From contig NZ_CP061035.1 of NCBI RefSeq assembly GCF_016743815.1, forward strand, positions 1,304,501 through 1,368,500: 64,000 bases of DNA, written 5' to 3'. Positions 8,301 through 17,974 of this stretch are shown here, piece after piece. Each line of letters begins with the position of its first letter. Within the stretch, counting starts at the first letter, position 1. Position numbers and translations under genes: made by a program. The notes under the pieces are model-generated. The model was not told the origin of the DNA. It worked only from the letters and a program-made list of their open reading frames with translations, and did no database searches. The DNA is from Sphingomonas aliaeris (GTDB lineage: Bacteria; Pseudomonadota; Alphaproteobacteria; Sphingomonadales; Sphingomonadaceae).

Positions 8301-8669
8301 ATGGCTCGTATCGCCGGGGTAAATATCCCGACCAACAAGCGCGTCGTCATCGCGCTCACCTACATCCACGGCATCGGTAACACGCATGCCAAGGCGATCA
8401 CCGAAAAGCTGGGCATTGCGCCAGAGCGTCGCGTGCAGGACCTGACCGATCAGGAAGTGCTGCAGATTCGCGAAACGATCGACGCCGATTACACCGTCGA
8501 GGGTGATCTCCGTCGTCAGGTCGCGATGAACATCAAGCGCCTGATGGATCTCGCCTGCTATCGTGGTCTGCGTCACCGTAAGGGCCTGCCGGTCCGCGGT
8601 CAGCGTACGCACACGAACGCCCGTACCCGCAAGGGCAAGGCAAAGCCGATCGCCGGCAAGAAGAAGTAA
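8301..8669 (+). CDS. rpsM: 30S ribosomal protein S13
   Basis: S13 lies in the head of the small subunit and contacts the P-site tRNA and the large subunit. The 122-residue protein starts [20 protein letters not shown] and ends with the basic tail [15 protein letters not shown]. Motifs YIHGIG and [20 protein letters not shown] are standard. The SD GGAGAA precedes ATG by about ten bases. It opens the alpha-operon block. Confidence 0.97.
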   Translation: MARIAGVNIPTNKRVVIALTYIHGIGNTHAKAITEKLGIAPERRVQDLTDQEVLQIRETIDADYTVEGDLRRQVAMNIKRLMDLACYRGLRHRKGLPVRGQRTHTNARTRKGKAKPIAGKKK

Positions 8670-8675
8670 GCTCGC

Positions 8676-8698
8676 AGCCGTCGCGTCTTGCGGCGGCT
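8676..8698 (+). promoter_or_regulatory. Hairpin between rpsM and rpsK
   Basis: AGCCGTCGC (8676-8684) pairs with GCGGCGGCT (8690-8698) with one wobble and a five-base loop. No T-run follows. It may be an RNA processing or pausing element within the operon. Confidence 0.35.
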
Positions 8699-8730
8699 CG
8701 CTTACCTTTATCAGGGATTAGGAATTTAAA

Positions 8731-9120
8731 ATGGCACGTGAACCGCAACGCATTAAGCGGCGTGAGCGCAAGAACATCACTTCGGGCGTCGCCCATGTGA
8801 ATGCGTCTTTCAACAACACCATGATCACGATCACCGATGCCCAGGGCAACGCGATCTCGTGGTCCTCGGCCGGCATGATGGGCTTCAAGGGCTCGCGCAA
8901 GTCGACCCCGTATGCTGCGCAGGTCGCAGCGGAAGACGCTGGCAAGAAGGCCGCCGAACACGGCGTCCGCACGCTTGAAGTCGAAGTGAAGGGCCCGGGT
9001 TCGGGTCGTGAATCGGCACTGCGCGCGCTCCAGGCTGTCGGTTTCCAGATCACCTCGATCCGCGACGTCACCTCGATCCCGCACAACGGCGTGCGCCCTT
9101 CGAAGCGTCGTCGCGTCTGA
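8731..9120 (+). CDS. rpsK: 30S ribosomal protein S11
   Basis: S11 sits on the platform of the small subunit near the E site. The 129-residue product reads [19 protein letters not shown], then [17 protein letters not shown], and ends [13 protein letters not shown], all typical of the family. A weak SD (AGGAATTTAAA) precedes the start. It is 61 bases after rpsM and about 100 bases before rpoA. Confidence 0.97.
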   Translation: MAREPQRIKRRERKNITSGVAHVNASFNNTMITITDAQGNAISWSSAGMMGFKGSRKSTPYAAQVAAEDAGKKAAEHGVRTLEVEVKGPGSGRESALRALQAVGFQITSIRDVTSIPHNGVRPSKRRRV

Positions 9121-9130
9121 TCTTCGTTTC

Positions 9131-9165
9131 TCGGCTGCGCGCGGTTGATCACGCCGCGCAGCCGA
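9131..9165 (+). promoter_or_regulatory. Hairpin between rpsK and rpoA
   Basis: TCGGCTGCGCG (9131-9141) pairs with CGCGCAGCCGA (9155-9165), 11 perfect pairs. TTCTCTC follows, a weak pyrimidine tract. It could partly terminate or fix the rpsK 3' end. Confidence 0.4.
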
Positions 9166-9217
9166 TTCTCTCATGGCCGGGGCCCGCCCGCACCGGTCCA
9201 AAACCAAGGGGAAGCCC

Positions 9218-10279
9218 ATGTCCGTCAATGCAAAGAATTGGCAGGAACTCAAGAAGCCCAACGGTCTCGAGAAGAAGTCGGGAGACGGCAAGCGCAAGGC
9301 GACCTTCGTTGCCGAGCCGCTGGAGCGTGGTTTCGGCCTGACGCTCGGCAACGCGCTGCGCCGCGTCCTGCTGTCGTCGCTGCAGGGTGCTGCGGTGACC
9401 TCGATCAAGATCGAGAACGTGCTGCACGAATTCTCGTCGCTCGCCGGCGTTCGTGAAGACGTGACCGACATCGTCCTGAACGTGAAGCAGATCGCACTGC
9501 GCATGCAGGGCGAAGGCCCGAAGCGTCTCCAGCTGTCGGCGACCGGTCCTGCAACCGTCACTGCCGGTGACATCGCCGTGTCGGGCGACATCGAAGTGAT
9601 GAACCCGGCTCTGGTCATCTGCCATCTGGACGATGGCGCGACGCTCAACATGGAACTAACCGCCGATGTTGGTAAGGGCTATGTCGCTGCGGTCGCCAAC
9701 CGTCCGGCCGATGCGCCGATCGGCCTGATCCCGGTCGACGCGCTGTATTCGCCGGTCAAGCAGGTTAGCTACAAGGTCGAGAATACCCGCGTCGGGCAGG
9801 AACTTGATTACGACAAGCTGACGCTGACGATCGAAACCGACGGCACCGTCACCCCGGAAGACGCAGTCGGCTATGCCGGTCGCATCCTTCAGGACCAGCT
9901 CGCTCTGTTCGTCCACTTCGACGATTCCAGCGTCGCACGTTCGGCACCGATCGGCCACGCTGCTCCGGCATCGACGGGCGAAGTGGCTGGCGATACGCAG
10001 CAGATCAACCGTTACCTGCTCAAGAAGGTCGACGAGCTCGAACTGTCGGTTCGCTCGGCCAACTGCCTGAAAAACGACAACATCATCTATATCGGCGATC
10101 TGGTTCAGAAGACCGAGGCCGAGATGCTGCGCACGCCGAATTTCGGCCGCAAGTCGCTCAACGAAATCAAGGAAGTCCTCTCGTCGATGGGTCTCCGCCT
10201 CGGGATGGAAATTCCGGGCTGGCCGCCGGAAAACATCGAAGAGATGGCCAAGAAGCTCGAACAGGAAATCATGGGCTGA
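9218..10279 (+). CDS. rpoA: DNA-directed RNA polymerase subunit alpha
   Basis: The alpha subunit nucleates polymerase assembly and contacts UP elements and activators. The assembly domain has [20 protein letters not shown]. The C-terminal domain has [19 protein letters not shown] and [18 protein letters not shown] chose ATG 9218 ([13 protein letters not shown], 353 residues): AAGGGGAAG lies just upstream, while the 15-residue extension from 9173 is not a family feature. It lies between rpsK and rplQ. Confidence 0.97.
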   Translation: MSVNAKNWQELKKPNGLEKKSGDGKRKATFVAEPLERGFGLTLGNALRRVLLSSLQGAAVTSIKIENVLHEFSSLAGVREDVTDIVLNVKQIALRMQGEGPKRLQLSATGPATVTAGDIAVSGDIEVMNPALVICHLDDGATLNMELTADVGKGYVAAVANRPADAPIGLIPVDALYSPVKQVSYKVENTRVGQELDYDKLTLTIETDGTVTPEDAVGYAGRILQDQLALFVHFDDSSVARSAPIGHAAPASTGEVAGDTQQINRYLLKKVDELELSVRSANCLKNDNIIYIGDLVQKTEAEMLRTPNFGRKSLNEIKEVLSSMGLRLGMEIPGWPPENIEEMAKKLEQEIMG

Positions 10280-10286
10280 TTTCGCA

Positions 10287-10310
10287 CCGGCGCAGCGAAA
10301 GCTGCGCCGG
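10287..10310 (+). promoter_or_regulatory. GAAA-tetraloop hairpin after rpoA
   Basis: CCGGCGCAGC (10287-10296) and GCTGCGCCGG (10301-10310) form ten perfect pairs closed by a GAAA tetraloop, eight bases after the rpoA stop. There is no T-run. It looks like a stable 3'-end or processing structure. Confidence 0.45.
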
Positions 10311-10404
10311 AGACGAAACCAGCCCGGCCGGTGGTGCCGAAGGCTCCATCCGACGACGTGGCTTTGCCACGGCGGCCCGGCAACACCGGAAGTCACAGTG
10401 GTCG

Positions 10405-10475
10405 ATACCGTGTGACTTTCTGTGAACTTCGGAAGACGGCACGGCTCATACCGTGTGACCTTCCGTTAACTTCCA
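10405..10475 (+). repeat. Two GTGTGAC..TTAACTT-type boxes upstream of rplQ
   Basis: Two similar units lie in the rpoA-rplQ gap. Unit 1 (10405-10435) reads ATACCGTGTGACTTTCTGTG followed by AACTTCGGAAG. Unit 2 (10448-10474) reads ATACCGTGTGACCTTCCGTT followed by AACTTCC. Both are variants of a motif built from two GTGAACTT-like halves about 10 bases apart. It recurs upstream of der (20052) and at 53765-54391. The last unit ends about 87 bases before the rplQ ATG. Confidence 0.55.
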
Positions 10476-10561
10476 AGGGTTTTGGGCGGTGGCCCGTTTC
10501 GCACCGCCTGGTACGGGGTTCCGTCAAACGGCCCCATAACGAACGAAGAAGGACATAAAAC

Positions 10562-10984
10562 ATGCGTCATCGCGTAGGCGGCCGTAAGCTTCAGCGTACC
10601 TCGGCCCATCGTACAGCCCTGTTCCGTAATATGTCGGCAGCGCTCATCAAGCACGAACAGATCACCACGACCGTCGCCAAGGCGAAGGAACTGCGTCCGT
10701 ACGTCGAAAAGCTGATCACGCTGGCGAAGAAGGGTGGCCTGTCCAACCGTCGCCTCGCGCATGCCCGCCTGCTCGACGATGCGCAGCTCGTGAAGCTGTT
10801 CGACGTTCTGGCCGATCGCTATGCCGGCCGTAACGGCGGCTATACCCGCATCATCAAGGCCGGCATCCGCCTGTCCGACGCCTCGCCGATGGCGGTCATC
10901 GAATTCGTCGATCGCGACGTCGATGCCAAGGGCCAGGATTCGGGCCCAGTCTATTCGGACGACGATTACAACGAAGCGGCATAA
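10562..10984 (+). CDS. rplQ: 50S ribosomal protein L17
   Basis: L17 lies near the exit of the polypeptide tunnel. It starts [20 protein letters not shown] and includes [31 protein letters not shown] in the expected order. The length (140) is that of the longer L17 proteins, with an acidic C-terminal tail ([15 protein letters not shown]). The SD GAAGAAGGA precedes the ATG. It closes the alpha operon and is followed by several hairpins. Confidence 0.97.
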   Translation: MRHRVGGRKLQRTSAHRTALFRNMSAALIKHEQITTTVAKAKELRPYVEKLITLAKKGGLSNRRLAHARLLDDAQLVKLFDVLADRYAGRNGGYTRIIKAGIRLSDASPMAVIEFVDRDVDAKGQDSGPVYSDDDYNEAA

Positions 10985-10992
10985 TTCCTGAT

Positions 10993-11037
10993 CCTCCCCG
11001 GTACGGGGAGGGGGACCGCTCGGCTCCTTCAGCCGAG
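10993..11037 (+). repeat. Double-hairpin intergenic repeat after rplQ
   Basis: CCTCCCCG/CGGGGAGG (10993-11000 with 11004-11011) is followed by CTCGGCT/AGCCGAG (11019-11025 with 11031-11037) and then TGGTGGAGGGGG. This layout resembles a dispersed REP-like element of sphingomonad intergenic regions; that family assignment is from memory. Confidence 0.45.
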
Positions 11038-11102
11038 TGGTGGAGGGGGCCCACCGCGGGCGATCCGCTCTCGGCACCCGGTCACCGCCAGGACAAGCCT
11101 TC

Positions 11103-11140
11103 CAAAAGGAGCCGTACTCGATAGAGTGCGGCTCCTTTTG
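11103..11140 (+). terminator. Strong hairpin terminator after the rplQ operon
   Basis: CAAAAGGAGCCG (11103-11114) pairs perfectly with CGGCTCCTTTTG (11129-11140). The stem extends inward by a wobble pair and ACTC/GAGT around GATA. The A- and T-rich outer arms act as the U-tract in either direction. It ends 17 bases before the S9 peptidase ATG. Confidence 0.7.
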
Positions 11141-11157
11141 CATGTCTGGAGTCTTGG

Positions 11158-13311
11158 ATGCGCCGCGTAGTTCCGTTGATTGCCCTGATCGCCATTGCAC
11201 CACCCGCATTCTCCCAGGCGTCTCCCACCCCGATCAAGGCCTTCCCGATGCAATATCCCGAAACCCGCAAGGTCGATCAGGTCGACGAGCAATTCGGCGT
11301 AAAGGTAGCCGATCCCTATCGCTGGCTGGAAAACGACGTCCGAACCGACAAGGAAGTCGCCGCCTGGGTCGCGTCCGAAAATGCTGTCACCAATGCCTAT
11401 CTCGCGACATTGCCCGGCCGCGACATCTTCAAGGCGCGGATCAAGCAGCTGCTCGATTACGAACGCTTCGGCGTTCCGGTGAAGAAGGGCGGCCGCTATT
11501 TCTACAGCCGGAACAGCGGTCTGCAGAATCAAGCCGCGCTCTACGTCCGCGATACGCTGCGCGGCGAGGGGCGCCTACTGATCGATCCGAATGCTTGGGC
11601 GAAGGACGGCGCCACCGCACTCGCCGAATGGGCGCCCAGTGACGACGGCAAGAAGCTCGCTTATGCGATCCAGGACGGCGGCACCGACTGGCGCACGGTC
11701 AAGGTGCTCGACGTCGCTACCGGCACGGTCGCGACCGACACCATCGAGTGGGTCAAATTCTCGAACATTGCCTGGGCGAAGGACGGGTCCGGCTTCTATT
11801 ACTCGCGCTTCGCCGCCCCCGCGGAAGGCGCCAAGTTCCAGGCGCTGAACGAAAACCAGCAGGTATTCTTCCACACGCTGGGCACCGTGCAGTCCGCCGA
11901 TACGATGGTCTACGCCACGCCGGAAAACCCGAAATACGGGCATCAGGTGCAGGTGACGGACGACGGCAAATGGCTGGTCATCACGACGACGCAGGGTACC
12001 GACAACCGCTACCAGATCACCGTCATCGACCTGACCGCACCGACGCCCGCGCCGCGGACGATCGTGAAGGGTCTGGAGAACGAATGGTCGCTGGCCGGTA
12101 ATGTCGGCGGCAATTTCTACTGGATGACGAACAAGGACGCACCACGGCAGAAGATCGTGATGATGAACCTGTTCGCCCGCTCGGCCAGCCCGCCGGTCAC
12201 CGACATCGTTCCGGAGGACAAGGCGGTGCTCGAAGGTGCCAGCATCATCGGCGGGAAGCTGATCGCGACCTATCTGGTCGACGTGAAGAGCGAAGTCCGC
12301 CGCTATTCGCTCGATGGCAAGGCGGAAGGCAAGGTGCCATTGCCCGCGATCGGTACGACCTCAGGCTTCGGCGGTGACGGCACCGATTCCGAAACCTTCT
12401 TCGCGTTCAGCAGCTTCAACTATCCGGCCTGGATCCTGCGCTACGATGCGAAGACCAACCGGGTCGAGGAATTCGCCAAGCCCAAGGTCGCGTTCGACCC
12501 CGCAGCCTATGACGTCTCGCAGGTCTTCTATCCGTCGAAGGACGGAACGAAGGTGCCGATGTTCGTCGTCCGCAAGAAATCGCTGAAGGGTCCTGCGCCG
12601 ACCCTGCTCTACGCTTATGGTGGGTTCAACATCTCGACCACCCCCAGCTTCTCCGCCACCCGGCTGGTTTGGATGGAACAGGGCGGCGTGCTCGCGGTCG
12701 CGAACATTCGCGGCGGTGGCGAATATGGCAAGACGTGGCACGACGGCGGACGCCTCGCCAATAAACAGAACGTGTTCGACGACTTCATCGCGGCGGGCGA
12801 GTATCTGAAGGCGCAGGGGATCACGACGAAGGACGGTCTCGCGATCCAGGGCGGATCGAATGGCGGCCTGCTCGTCGGTGCGGTCACCAACCAGCGGCCC
12901 GATCTGTTCGCCGCAGCACTGCCTGCGGTCGGCGTCATGGACATGCTGCGCTTCGACCGCTTCACGGCGGGCCGCTACTGGGTCGATGACTACGGCTACC
13001 CGTCGAAGGAGGCCGACTTCCGTACGCTGTACAGCTACTCGCCCTATCACAACATCAAGGGCGGTCGCGCGTATCCCGCGATCCTCGTCGCGACGGCCGA
13101 TACGGACGATCGCGTCGTCCCCGGCCACAGCTTCAAATACACCGCCGCGCTGCAGGCGGCGGATATCGGCGACAAACCGCACCTTGCCCGCATCGAGACC
13201 CGCGCCGGCCACGGCAGCGGCAAACCGACCGACAAGGTGATCGAGGAAGCCGCCGATAACTGGGCCTTCGCCGCCAAATGGACCGGCTTGCAGGTGAAGC
13301 CCGTCCAGTAA
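11158..13311 (+). CDS. S9 family prolyl oligopeptidase, exported
   Basis: A serine peptidase of 717 residues, the usual prolyl oligopeptidase size. A signal peptide (about 1-20, ending PAFSQA) predicts export to the periplasm. The N-terminal part begins YPETRKVDQVDEQFG and KVADPYRWLEND, followed by a seven-bladed propeller. The catalytic domain has Ser567 in QGGSNGGLL, the Asp in TADTDDRVVPGHS, and His685 in RAGHGSGKP, giving an intact triad. Substrates are short proline-containing peptides in the family. It follows the rplQ terminator and appears to be monocistronic. Confidence 0.92.
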   Translation: MRRVVPLIALIAIAPPAFSQASPTPIKAFPMQYPETRKVDQVDEQFGVKVADPYRWLENDVRTDKEVAAWVASENAVTNAYLATLPGRDIFKARIKQLLDYERFGVPVKKGGRYFYSRNSGLQNQAALYVRDTLRGEGRLLIDPNAWAKDGATALAEWAPSDDGKKLAYAIQDGGTDWRTVKVLDVATGTVATDTIEWVKFSNIAWAKDGSGFYYSRFAAPAEGAKFQALNENQQVFFHTLGTVQSADTMVYATPENPKYGHQVQVTDDGKWLVITTTQGTDNRYQITVIDLTAPTPAPRTIVKGLENEWSLAGNVGGNFYWMTNKDAPRQKIVMMNLFARSASPPVTDIVPEDKAVLEGASIIGGKLIATYLVDVKSEVRRYSLDGKAEGKVPLPAIGTTSGFGGDGTDSETFFAFSSFNYPAWILRYDAKTNRVEEFAKPKVAFDPAAYDVSQVFYPSKDGTKVPMFVVRKKSLKGPAPTLLYAYGGFNISTTPSFSATRLVWMEQGGVLAVANIRGGGEYGKTWHDGGRLANKQNVFDDFIAAGEYLKAQGITTKDGLAIQGGSNGGLLVGAVTNQRPDLFAAALPAVGVMDMLRFDRFTAGRYWVDDYGYPSKEADFRTLYSYSPYHNIKGGRAYPAILVATADTDDRVVPGHSFKYTAALQAADIGDKPHLARIETRAGHGSGKPTDKVIEEAADNWAFAAKWTGLQVKPVQ

Positions 13312-13321
13312 CCGAACCGCC

Positions 13322-13357
13322 CCCACGCTCTTCCCTGCACGCCGGGAAGGGCGTGGG
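13322..13357 (+). terminator. Hairpin after the S9 peptidase gene
   Basis: CCCACGC (13322-13328) pairs with GCGTGGG (13351-13357), and the inner TTCCC (13331-13335) pairs with GGGAA (13344-13348) across a 2x2 bulge. There is no T-run, so termination would be weak or Rho-assisted. It lies 36 bases before guaA. Confidence 0.4.
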
Positions 13358-13392
13358 CTGGCATCTCGCGCCGGCTCCCGCTATCTGGCGCC

Positions 13393-14949
13393 ATGATCCA
13401 GCATCCCGACTCCATCCTCATCGTAGATTTCGGCAGCCAGGTGACCCAGCTCATCGCCAGGCGCGTCCGCGAGGCGGGGGTCTATAGCGAGATCGCCCCG
13501 TTCCAGAATGCCGCCGAAGCGTTCGACCGGATGAAGCCGAAGGGCGTGATCCTGTCGGGCAGCCCGGCCTCGGTGCTCGACGACGGCTCCCCCCGTGTGC
13601 CCCAGGCGATCCTCGACAGCGGACTGCCGATCCTCGGCATCTGCTATGGGCAGCAGGTGCTGATGCATCAATTGGGCGGTACCGTAACGCTCGGCGACAG
13701 CGGCGAATTCGGTCACGCCGTGATCGAGGTGACCGACGACTGCGCTTTGTTCGACGGGCTGTGGACGACACAGGAAAATCATCAGGTCTGGATGAGCCAC
13801 GGCGACAAGGTCACCGCGCTTGCCCCCGGCTTCCGTCCCGTCGCCGCCAGCCCCGGCGCCCCCTTCGCCGTCATCGCCGACGACGACCGGCATTATTACG
13901 CGATGCAGTTCCACCCGGAGGTCGTCCACACGCCGGACGGAGCCAAGCTGATCTGCAACTTCGTCCGCCACGTCTGCGGGCTGGAAGGCGATTGGACGAT
14001 GGCCGGCTTCCGCGCCGCCAAGATCGAGGAAATCCGCAAGCAGGTGGGTACGGGCCGGGTAATCTGCGGCCTGTCCGGCGGTGTTGACTCCTCGGTTGCG
14101 GCCCTGCTGATCCACGAAGCGATCGGCGATCAGCTGACCTGCGTATTCGTCGACGGCGGCATATTGCGCGCTGGCGAGGCCGAGCAGGTCGTCGGCCTGT
14201 TCCGCAACCACTACAACATCCCGCTTGTCCATGTTCAGGCGCAGGACCTGTTCATGAACGGGCTCGCCGGCATCACGGATCCGGAAGCGAAACGGAAGTT
14301 CATCGGCGCGACCTTCATCGATGTGTTCGAAGCCGAGGCGAAGAAGATCGGCGGCGCGGAGTTCCTCGCGCAGGGTACGCTCTACCCCGACGTGATCGAG
14401 AGCGTCAGCTTCACCGGTGGTCCGTCCGTAACGATCAAGAGCCACCACAATGTCGGCGGTCTGCCCGAACGCATGAACATGAAGCTGGTCGAGCCCTTGC
14501 GCGAACTGTTCAAGGACGAGGTGCGCGTGCTCGGCCGCGAACTCGGGCTGAACGAGGCGTTCGTCGGGCGGCACCCATTCCCCGGACCGGGCCTCGCGAT
14601 CCGTATTCCGGGCGAGGTGACCAAGGAGCGCTGCGATATCCTGCGCAAGGCCGACGCGATCTACCTTGAGGAAATCCGCAACGCAGGCCTGTACGACGCG
14701 ATCTGGCAGGCGTTCGCCGTGCTGCTCCCGGTGCGCACGGTCGGCGTGATGGGCGACGGGCGGACTTATGATTTCGTGCTTGCCCTGCGCGCAGTGACAT
14801 CGACCGACGGTATGACCGCGCAGGCGTTCCAGTTCCCCGGCGATTTCCTGCCTCGTGTCGCGACGCGGATCGTCAACGAGGTGAACGGCATCAACCGCGT
14901 CACTTACGATTATACGTCGAAGCCGCCGGGCACGATCGAGTGGGAATGA
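13393..14949 (+). CDS. guaA: GMP synthase (glutamine-hydrolysing)
   Basis: Converts XMP to GMP using glutamine and ATP, the last step of GMP synthesis. The N-terminal class I amidotransferase domain has Cys84 in [10 protein letters not shown] and the His/Glu pair in MQFHPEV. The synthetase domain has the PP-loop [13 protein letters not shown], and the C-terminal dimer domain includes [12 protein letters not shown]. Length (518) is normal, and it ends with the family PPGTIEWE. The metallo-beta-lactamase gene starts seven bases later, so co-transcription is likely. Confidence 0.97.
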   Translation: MIQHPDSILIVDFGSQVTQLIARRVREAGVYSEIAPFQNAAEAFDRMKPKGVILSGSPASVLDDGSPRVPQAILDSGLPILGICYGQQVLMHQLGGTVTLGDSGEFGHAVIEVTDDCALFDGLWTTQENHQVWMSHGDKVTALAPGFRPVAASPGAPFAVIADDDRHYYAMQFHPEVVHTPDGAKLICNFVRHVCGLEGDWTMAGFRAAKIEEIRKQVGTGRVICGLSGGVDSSVAALLIHEAIGDQLTCVFVDGGILRAGEAEQVVGLFRNHYNIPLVHVQAQDLFMNGLAGITDPEAKRKFIGATFIDVFEAEAKKIGGAEFLAQGTLYPDVIESVSFTGGPSVTIKSHHNVGGLPERMNMKLVEPLRELFKDEVRVLGRELGLNEAFVGRHPFPGPGLAIRIPGEVTKERCDILRKADAIYLEEIRNAGLYDAIWQAFAVLLPVRTVGVMGDGRTYDFVLALRAVTSTDGMTAQAFQFPGDFLPRVATRIVNEVNGINRVTYDYTSKPPGTIEWE

Positions 14950-14956
14950 CGCGGCG

Positions 14957-15793
14957 ATGATCGGGCGGATCGGTCTCGCGATCGTTGCGGTCGCCGCCCT
15001 GGCCGAGCCGGCAGTGGCGAAGAATCCACCTGCCTGGACGCGTCCGATCGCGCCGTTCCGCGTGATCGGGCCGATCGATTATGTCGGCACCGAAGGGCTC
15101 GCGGCCTATCTCATCCACACGTCCGGCGGTGCGATCCTGATCGACGGCACGATGGAGGAGAACGCCCCCGTCGTTGCGCGCAACATCGCGGCGCGTGGCG
15201 TCAAGCTGCGCGACGTTAAGCTGATTCTCGCCAGCCATGCGCATTTCGATCACGTCGCGGCGATCGCGGCGCTGAGGCGGATGACGGGCGCGAAGCTGGT
15301 CGCCGGTGCCGGCGACCGCGCCGCGCTGGAGAGCGGCATACCACCGGGCGAGACGAGCTATGGCGTAATCCGCTTCCCCGCCGTCCCGGTGGATCGTGCG
15401 GTACGCGACGGTGATCGCGTGACCCTCGGCGACGTCACGTTGCGCGCCGTGTCAACGCCAGGTCACACGCCCGGCTGCACGAGTTGGTCGGTGCGCATCG
15501 TCCAGAACCGGCGGCCGCTCGACGTGCTGTTCGCATGCAGCCTTACCGTTGCTGGCAACTGCTTGGTTGGGAACCGGCGATATCCGGGCATCGTCGCAGA
15601 TTTCCGCAAAAGCTTCGACCGGCTCGGCGCGATGAAGGCCGATATCGTGTTGCCGTTCCACCCGGAGTCCGTCGATCTGCTGAGCCGCGTAGCCAGCAAC
15701 ACCCTGATCGATCGGGCGGTTCTCCCAAAGATGGTCCGGGACGCCCGCGCGGCCTTCGCGACCGACTTCGCCAAGCAGAGGACCGCCAAATGA
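14957..15793 (+). CDS. Subclass B3-type metallo-beta-lactamase
   Basis: A 278-residue exported zinc hydrolase of the B3 metallo-beta-lactamase type. A signal peptide covers about residues 1-21. The zinc ligands are visible: His94, His96, Asp98 and His99 (HAHFDH), His170 in PGHTPGCTSW, and His235 in LPFHPES. This is the full B3 set, so it should be an active hydrolase. Whether its natural substrate is a beta-lactam cannot be told from sequence; many chromosomal members have weak or unknown activity. It follows guaA and overlaps the next gene by four bases (ATGA). Confidence 0.85.
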   Translation: MIGRIGLAIVAVAALAEPAVAKNPPAWTRPIAPFRVIGPIDYVGTEGLAAYLIHTSGGAILIDGTMEENAPVVARNIAARGVKLRDVKLILASHAHFDHVAAIAALRRMTGAKLVAGAGDRAALESGIPPGETSYGVIRFPAVPVDRAVRDGDRVTLGDVTLRAVSTPGHTPGCTSWSVRIVQNRRPLDVLFACSLTVAGNCLVGNRRYPGIVADFRKSFDRLGAMKADIVLPFHPESVDLLSRVASNTLIDRAVLPKMVRDARAAFATDFAKQRTAK

Positions 15794-16140
15794 CCGTGAC
15801 GCTGCACGGCATTCCAAACTGCGACACGATGAAGAAGGCCCGCACATGGCTGGACGACCACCAGGTCGCCTATGCGTTCCACGACTATAAGAAAGCCGGG
15901 ATCGACGCGGAGACGTTGCGACAGTGGTGTGGCGTTCTTGGCTGGGAAACTGTGCTCAACCGACAGGGTACGACGTTCCGTAAACTGCCCGATGCCGACC
16001 GTAACGATATGAACGAAGACAAGGCGATCGCCTTGATGGTCGCGCAGCCGTCGATGATCAAACGCCCGATCCTGCAATCCGGGTACGTGCTGCTGGCAGG
16101 GTTCAAGCCGGATACCTATCTGGAATCCGGCATAAGCTGA
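15790..16140 (+). CDS. ArsC/Spx-family thioredoxin-fold protein (YffB-like)
   Basis: A 116-residue member of the ArsC/Spx superfamily. It starts MTVTLHGIPNCDTMKKART, with one redox cysteine (Cys11) in the PNCDT motif typical of YffB-like proteins rather than true arsenate reductases. IKRPILQSG matches the family RPI/RPL loop. A glutathione-linked reductase role is often suggested but unproven. The start overlaps the metallo-beta-lactamase stop. A second ArsC relative lies at 27906-28244. Confidence 0.85.
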   Translation: MTVTLHGIPNCDTMKKARTWLDDHQVAYAFHDYKKAGIDAETLRQWCGVLGWETVLNRQGTTFRKLPDADRNDMNEDKAIALMVAQPSMIKRPILQSGYVLLAGFKPDTYLESGIS

Positions 16141-16153
16141 TAGGACCTTCTGT

Positions 16154-16435
16154 ATGACGACGGCACGATGGAATGGCGCAGTGATCGCACAATCGGACGA
16201 TACGGTCGTGGTCGAAGGCAACCACTATTTTCCGGCGGACAGCGTGGATGCCTCCTTGTTCGAGGATAGCGATACGCACACGCACTGCCCGTGGAAGGGC
16301 GATGCCAGCTACAAGACGATCGTCGTGGATGGCGAGCGGAACCCGAATGCCGCCTGGTATTATGCCGATCCCAAAGCTGCGGCTGCGGAGATCAAGGGCC
16401 GGTTCGCCTTCTGGAAGGGGGTCGAGGTCGGCTGA
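16154..16435 (+). CDS. DUF427 domain protein
   Basis: A 93-residue protein matching DUF427: ARWNGAVIAQSDDTVVVEGN, then YFPADSVD, HCPWKGDASY and NAAWYYADP. The family folds as a small beta-barrel and its function is unknown. It begins 13 bases after the ArsC-like gene and probably belongs to the same transcript. No signal peptide. Confidence 0.85.
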   Translation: MTTARWNGAVIAQSDDTVVVEGNHYFPADSVDASLFEDSDTHTHCPWKGDASYKTIVVDGERNPNAAWYYADPKAAAAEIKGRFAFWKGVEVG

Positions 16436-16519
16436 CCCGTTGCCGGTCATCCGCGCACGGATTTGCATTTCTCCAATCGTCAGCGCACTCTGCCGCCAGA
16501 TAAACGGGAGGGGAGTGCG

Positions 16520-16957
16520 ATGACGATGCGACGCAACAGGGCACCCCTGTGGTTCTGGCTGGTCGGCTTCCTGCTGCTCTTCTGGGGCGTGATGGGCGTC
16601 GTCGCTTTCTATCAGGACGTTTCCGCGACGCCCGAGCAACTGGCGCGCCTCAGCGCATATGATCGTGCGTTGCTGGCCAGTCGCCCTTCTTGGTTCATCT
16701 GGGTTTACGGTGCGGCAGTGTGGAGCGGGCTCATCGGCACGATTGCCCTGCTGCTGCGGTCCGGCCTGGGTCGCCCCCTGTTCGTGTTGTCACTCGTCCT
16801 GATCGTCGTGATGTTCGGATACATCTTTGCGGTTACGGACCTGATCGCCGTCAAGGGGTTCGCAACTGCGGCTCTGTTCCCCATCCTGATCGCCGCTATC
16901 GCGATATTCCAGATCTGGTTCGCCGGGTTGGCACGCCGACGAGGGTGGACATCGTGA
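16520..16957 (+). CDS. Hypothetical inner-membrane protein
   Basis: A 145-residue protein with about four hydrophobic helices (roughly 9-31, 67-88, 94-112 and 116-138). It starts MTMRRNRAPLWFWLVGFLLL. ATG 16520 has a strong SD (GGGAGGGGAG); an upstream start at 16463 would add an unlikely polar leader. The helix-loop pattern resembles uncharacterised small membrane proteins of sphingomonads. Function unknown. Confidence 0.7.
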   Translation: MTMRRNRAPLWFWLVGFLLLFWGVMGVVAFYQDVSATPEQLARLSAYDRALLASRPSWFIWVYGAAVWSGLIGTIALLLRSGLGRPLFVLSLVLIVVMFGYIFAVTDLIAVKGFATAALFPILIAAIAIFQIWFAGLARRRGWTS

Positions 16958-17004
16958 GCGGCGTGCGGCTGGCGTCAACTCCGGCGATGGGCTAACCGAC
17001 GGCA

Positions 17005-17865
17005 ATGTCTACGACCTTCACGATCGACACGTCGACCAGCCGTGCCAACCCCACGCCCGCGCCGATGAAGCGCCTGACCGTTCCCGCTATCCTGGCCCGC
17101 AAGGGGAAGGAACCGCTGGTAATGCTGACGGCCTATACGGTGCGGATGGCGCAACTGCTCGATCCGCATTGCGACCTGCTGCTCGTCGGCGACAGTCTGG
17201 GTCAGGTGATTTACGGCCTGCCATCCACGTTGCCGGTGACGCTCGACATGATGTGCGCGCACGGGGCGGCAGTCGTCCGCGGATCGTACCATTCGGTCGT
17301 CGTCATCGACATGCCATTCGGCAGTTACGAGGCGAGCCCTGAACAGGCGTTCCTGTCCGCATCGCGCGTCATGGCCGAAACCGGCGCAGCGGCGATCAAG
17401 ATGGAGGGCGGCGCGGCGATGGCCCCGACCGTCGCGTTCCTGTCGGCGCGCGGCATTCCGGTCATGGGCCATATCGGCCTCACGCCGCAGGCGGTGAACG
17501 CGCTCGGCGGATATGGCGCGCGCGGCCGTAGCGCTCCCGAACATGCGAAGATCATCGCCGATGCCAAGGCCATTGCGGAGGCGGGTGCGTTCGCGATCGT
17601 CGCGGAAGGCGTGATCGAACCACTCGCCCGTGCGATCGTGGCGGAAGTATCCTGCCCCGTGATCGGGATCGGAGCATCGGCCGATTGCGATGGTCAGGTT
17701 CTGGTCACCGAAGACATGCTCGGCCTGTTCGAACGCACGGCGCGGTTCGTGAAGAAATTCGACGATATGGCTGGTCGTATTTCTGCCGCGGTCGAGACCT
17801 ATGCAACGGACGTCCGGTCGCGATCCTTTCCGGGGCCGGAACAAACCTATCAACCCAAAAACTGA
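17005..17865 (+). CDS. panB: 3-methyl-2-oxobutanoate hydroxymethyltransferase
   Basis: First step of the pantothenate branch: transfers a hydroxymethyl group from methylene-tetrahydrofolate to 2-oxoisovalerate to give ketopantoate. Conserved motifs are [28 protein letters not shown] (metal-binding Asp), [16 protein letters not shown] and the catalytic Glu region [11 protein letters not shown]. Length 286 is normal; the first 20 residues are a variable leader and the true start could be the Met at residue 21. No panC is adjacent. Confidence 0.95.
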   Translation: MSTTFTIDTSTSRANPTPAPMKRLTVPAILARKGKEPLVMLTAYTVRMAQLLDPHCDLLLVGDSLGQVIYGLPSTLPVTLDMMCAHGAAVVRGSYHSVVVIDMPFGSYEASPEQAFLSASRVMAETGAAAIKMEGGAAMAPTVAFLSARGIPVMGHIGLTPQAVNALGGYGARGRSAPEHAKIIADAKAIAEAGAFAIVAEGVIEPLARAIVAEVSCPVIGIGASADCDGQVLVTEDMLGLFERTARFVKKFDDMAGRISAAVETYATDVRSRSFPGPEQTYQPKN

Positions 17866-17974
17866 GTTGCTCGGGCCGACCCGCAAACAGCTTGCGCCCG
17901 CGCCCCTTTCCCTGACGGGCGCGCATCGCTAAGGTCCGCGCCTTCCCATTCCCCGACCCGATCTGGAGCCTGCC

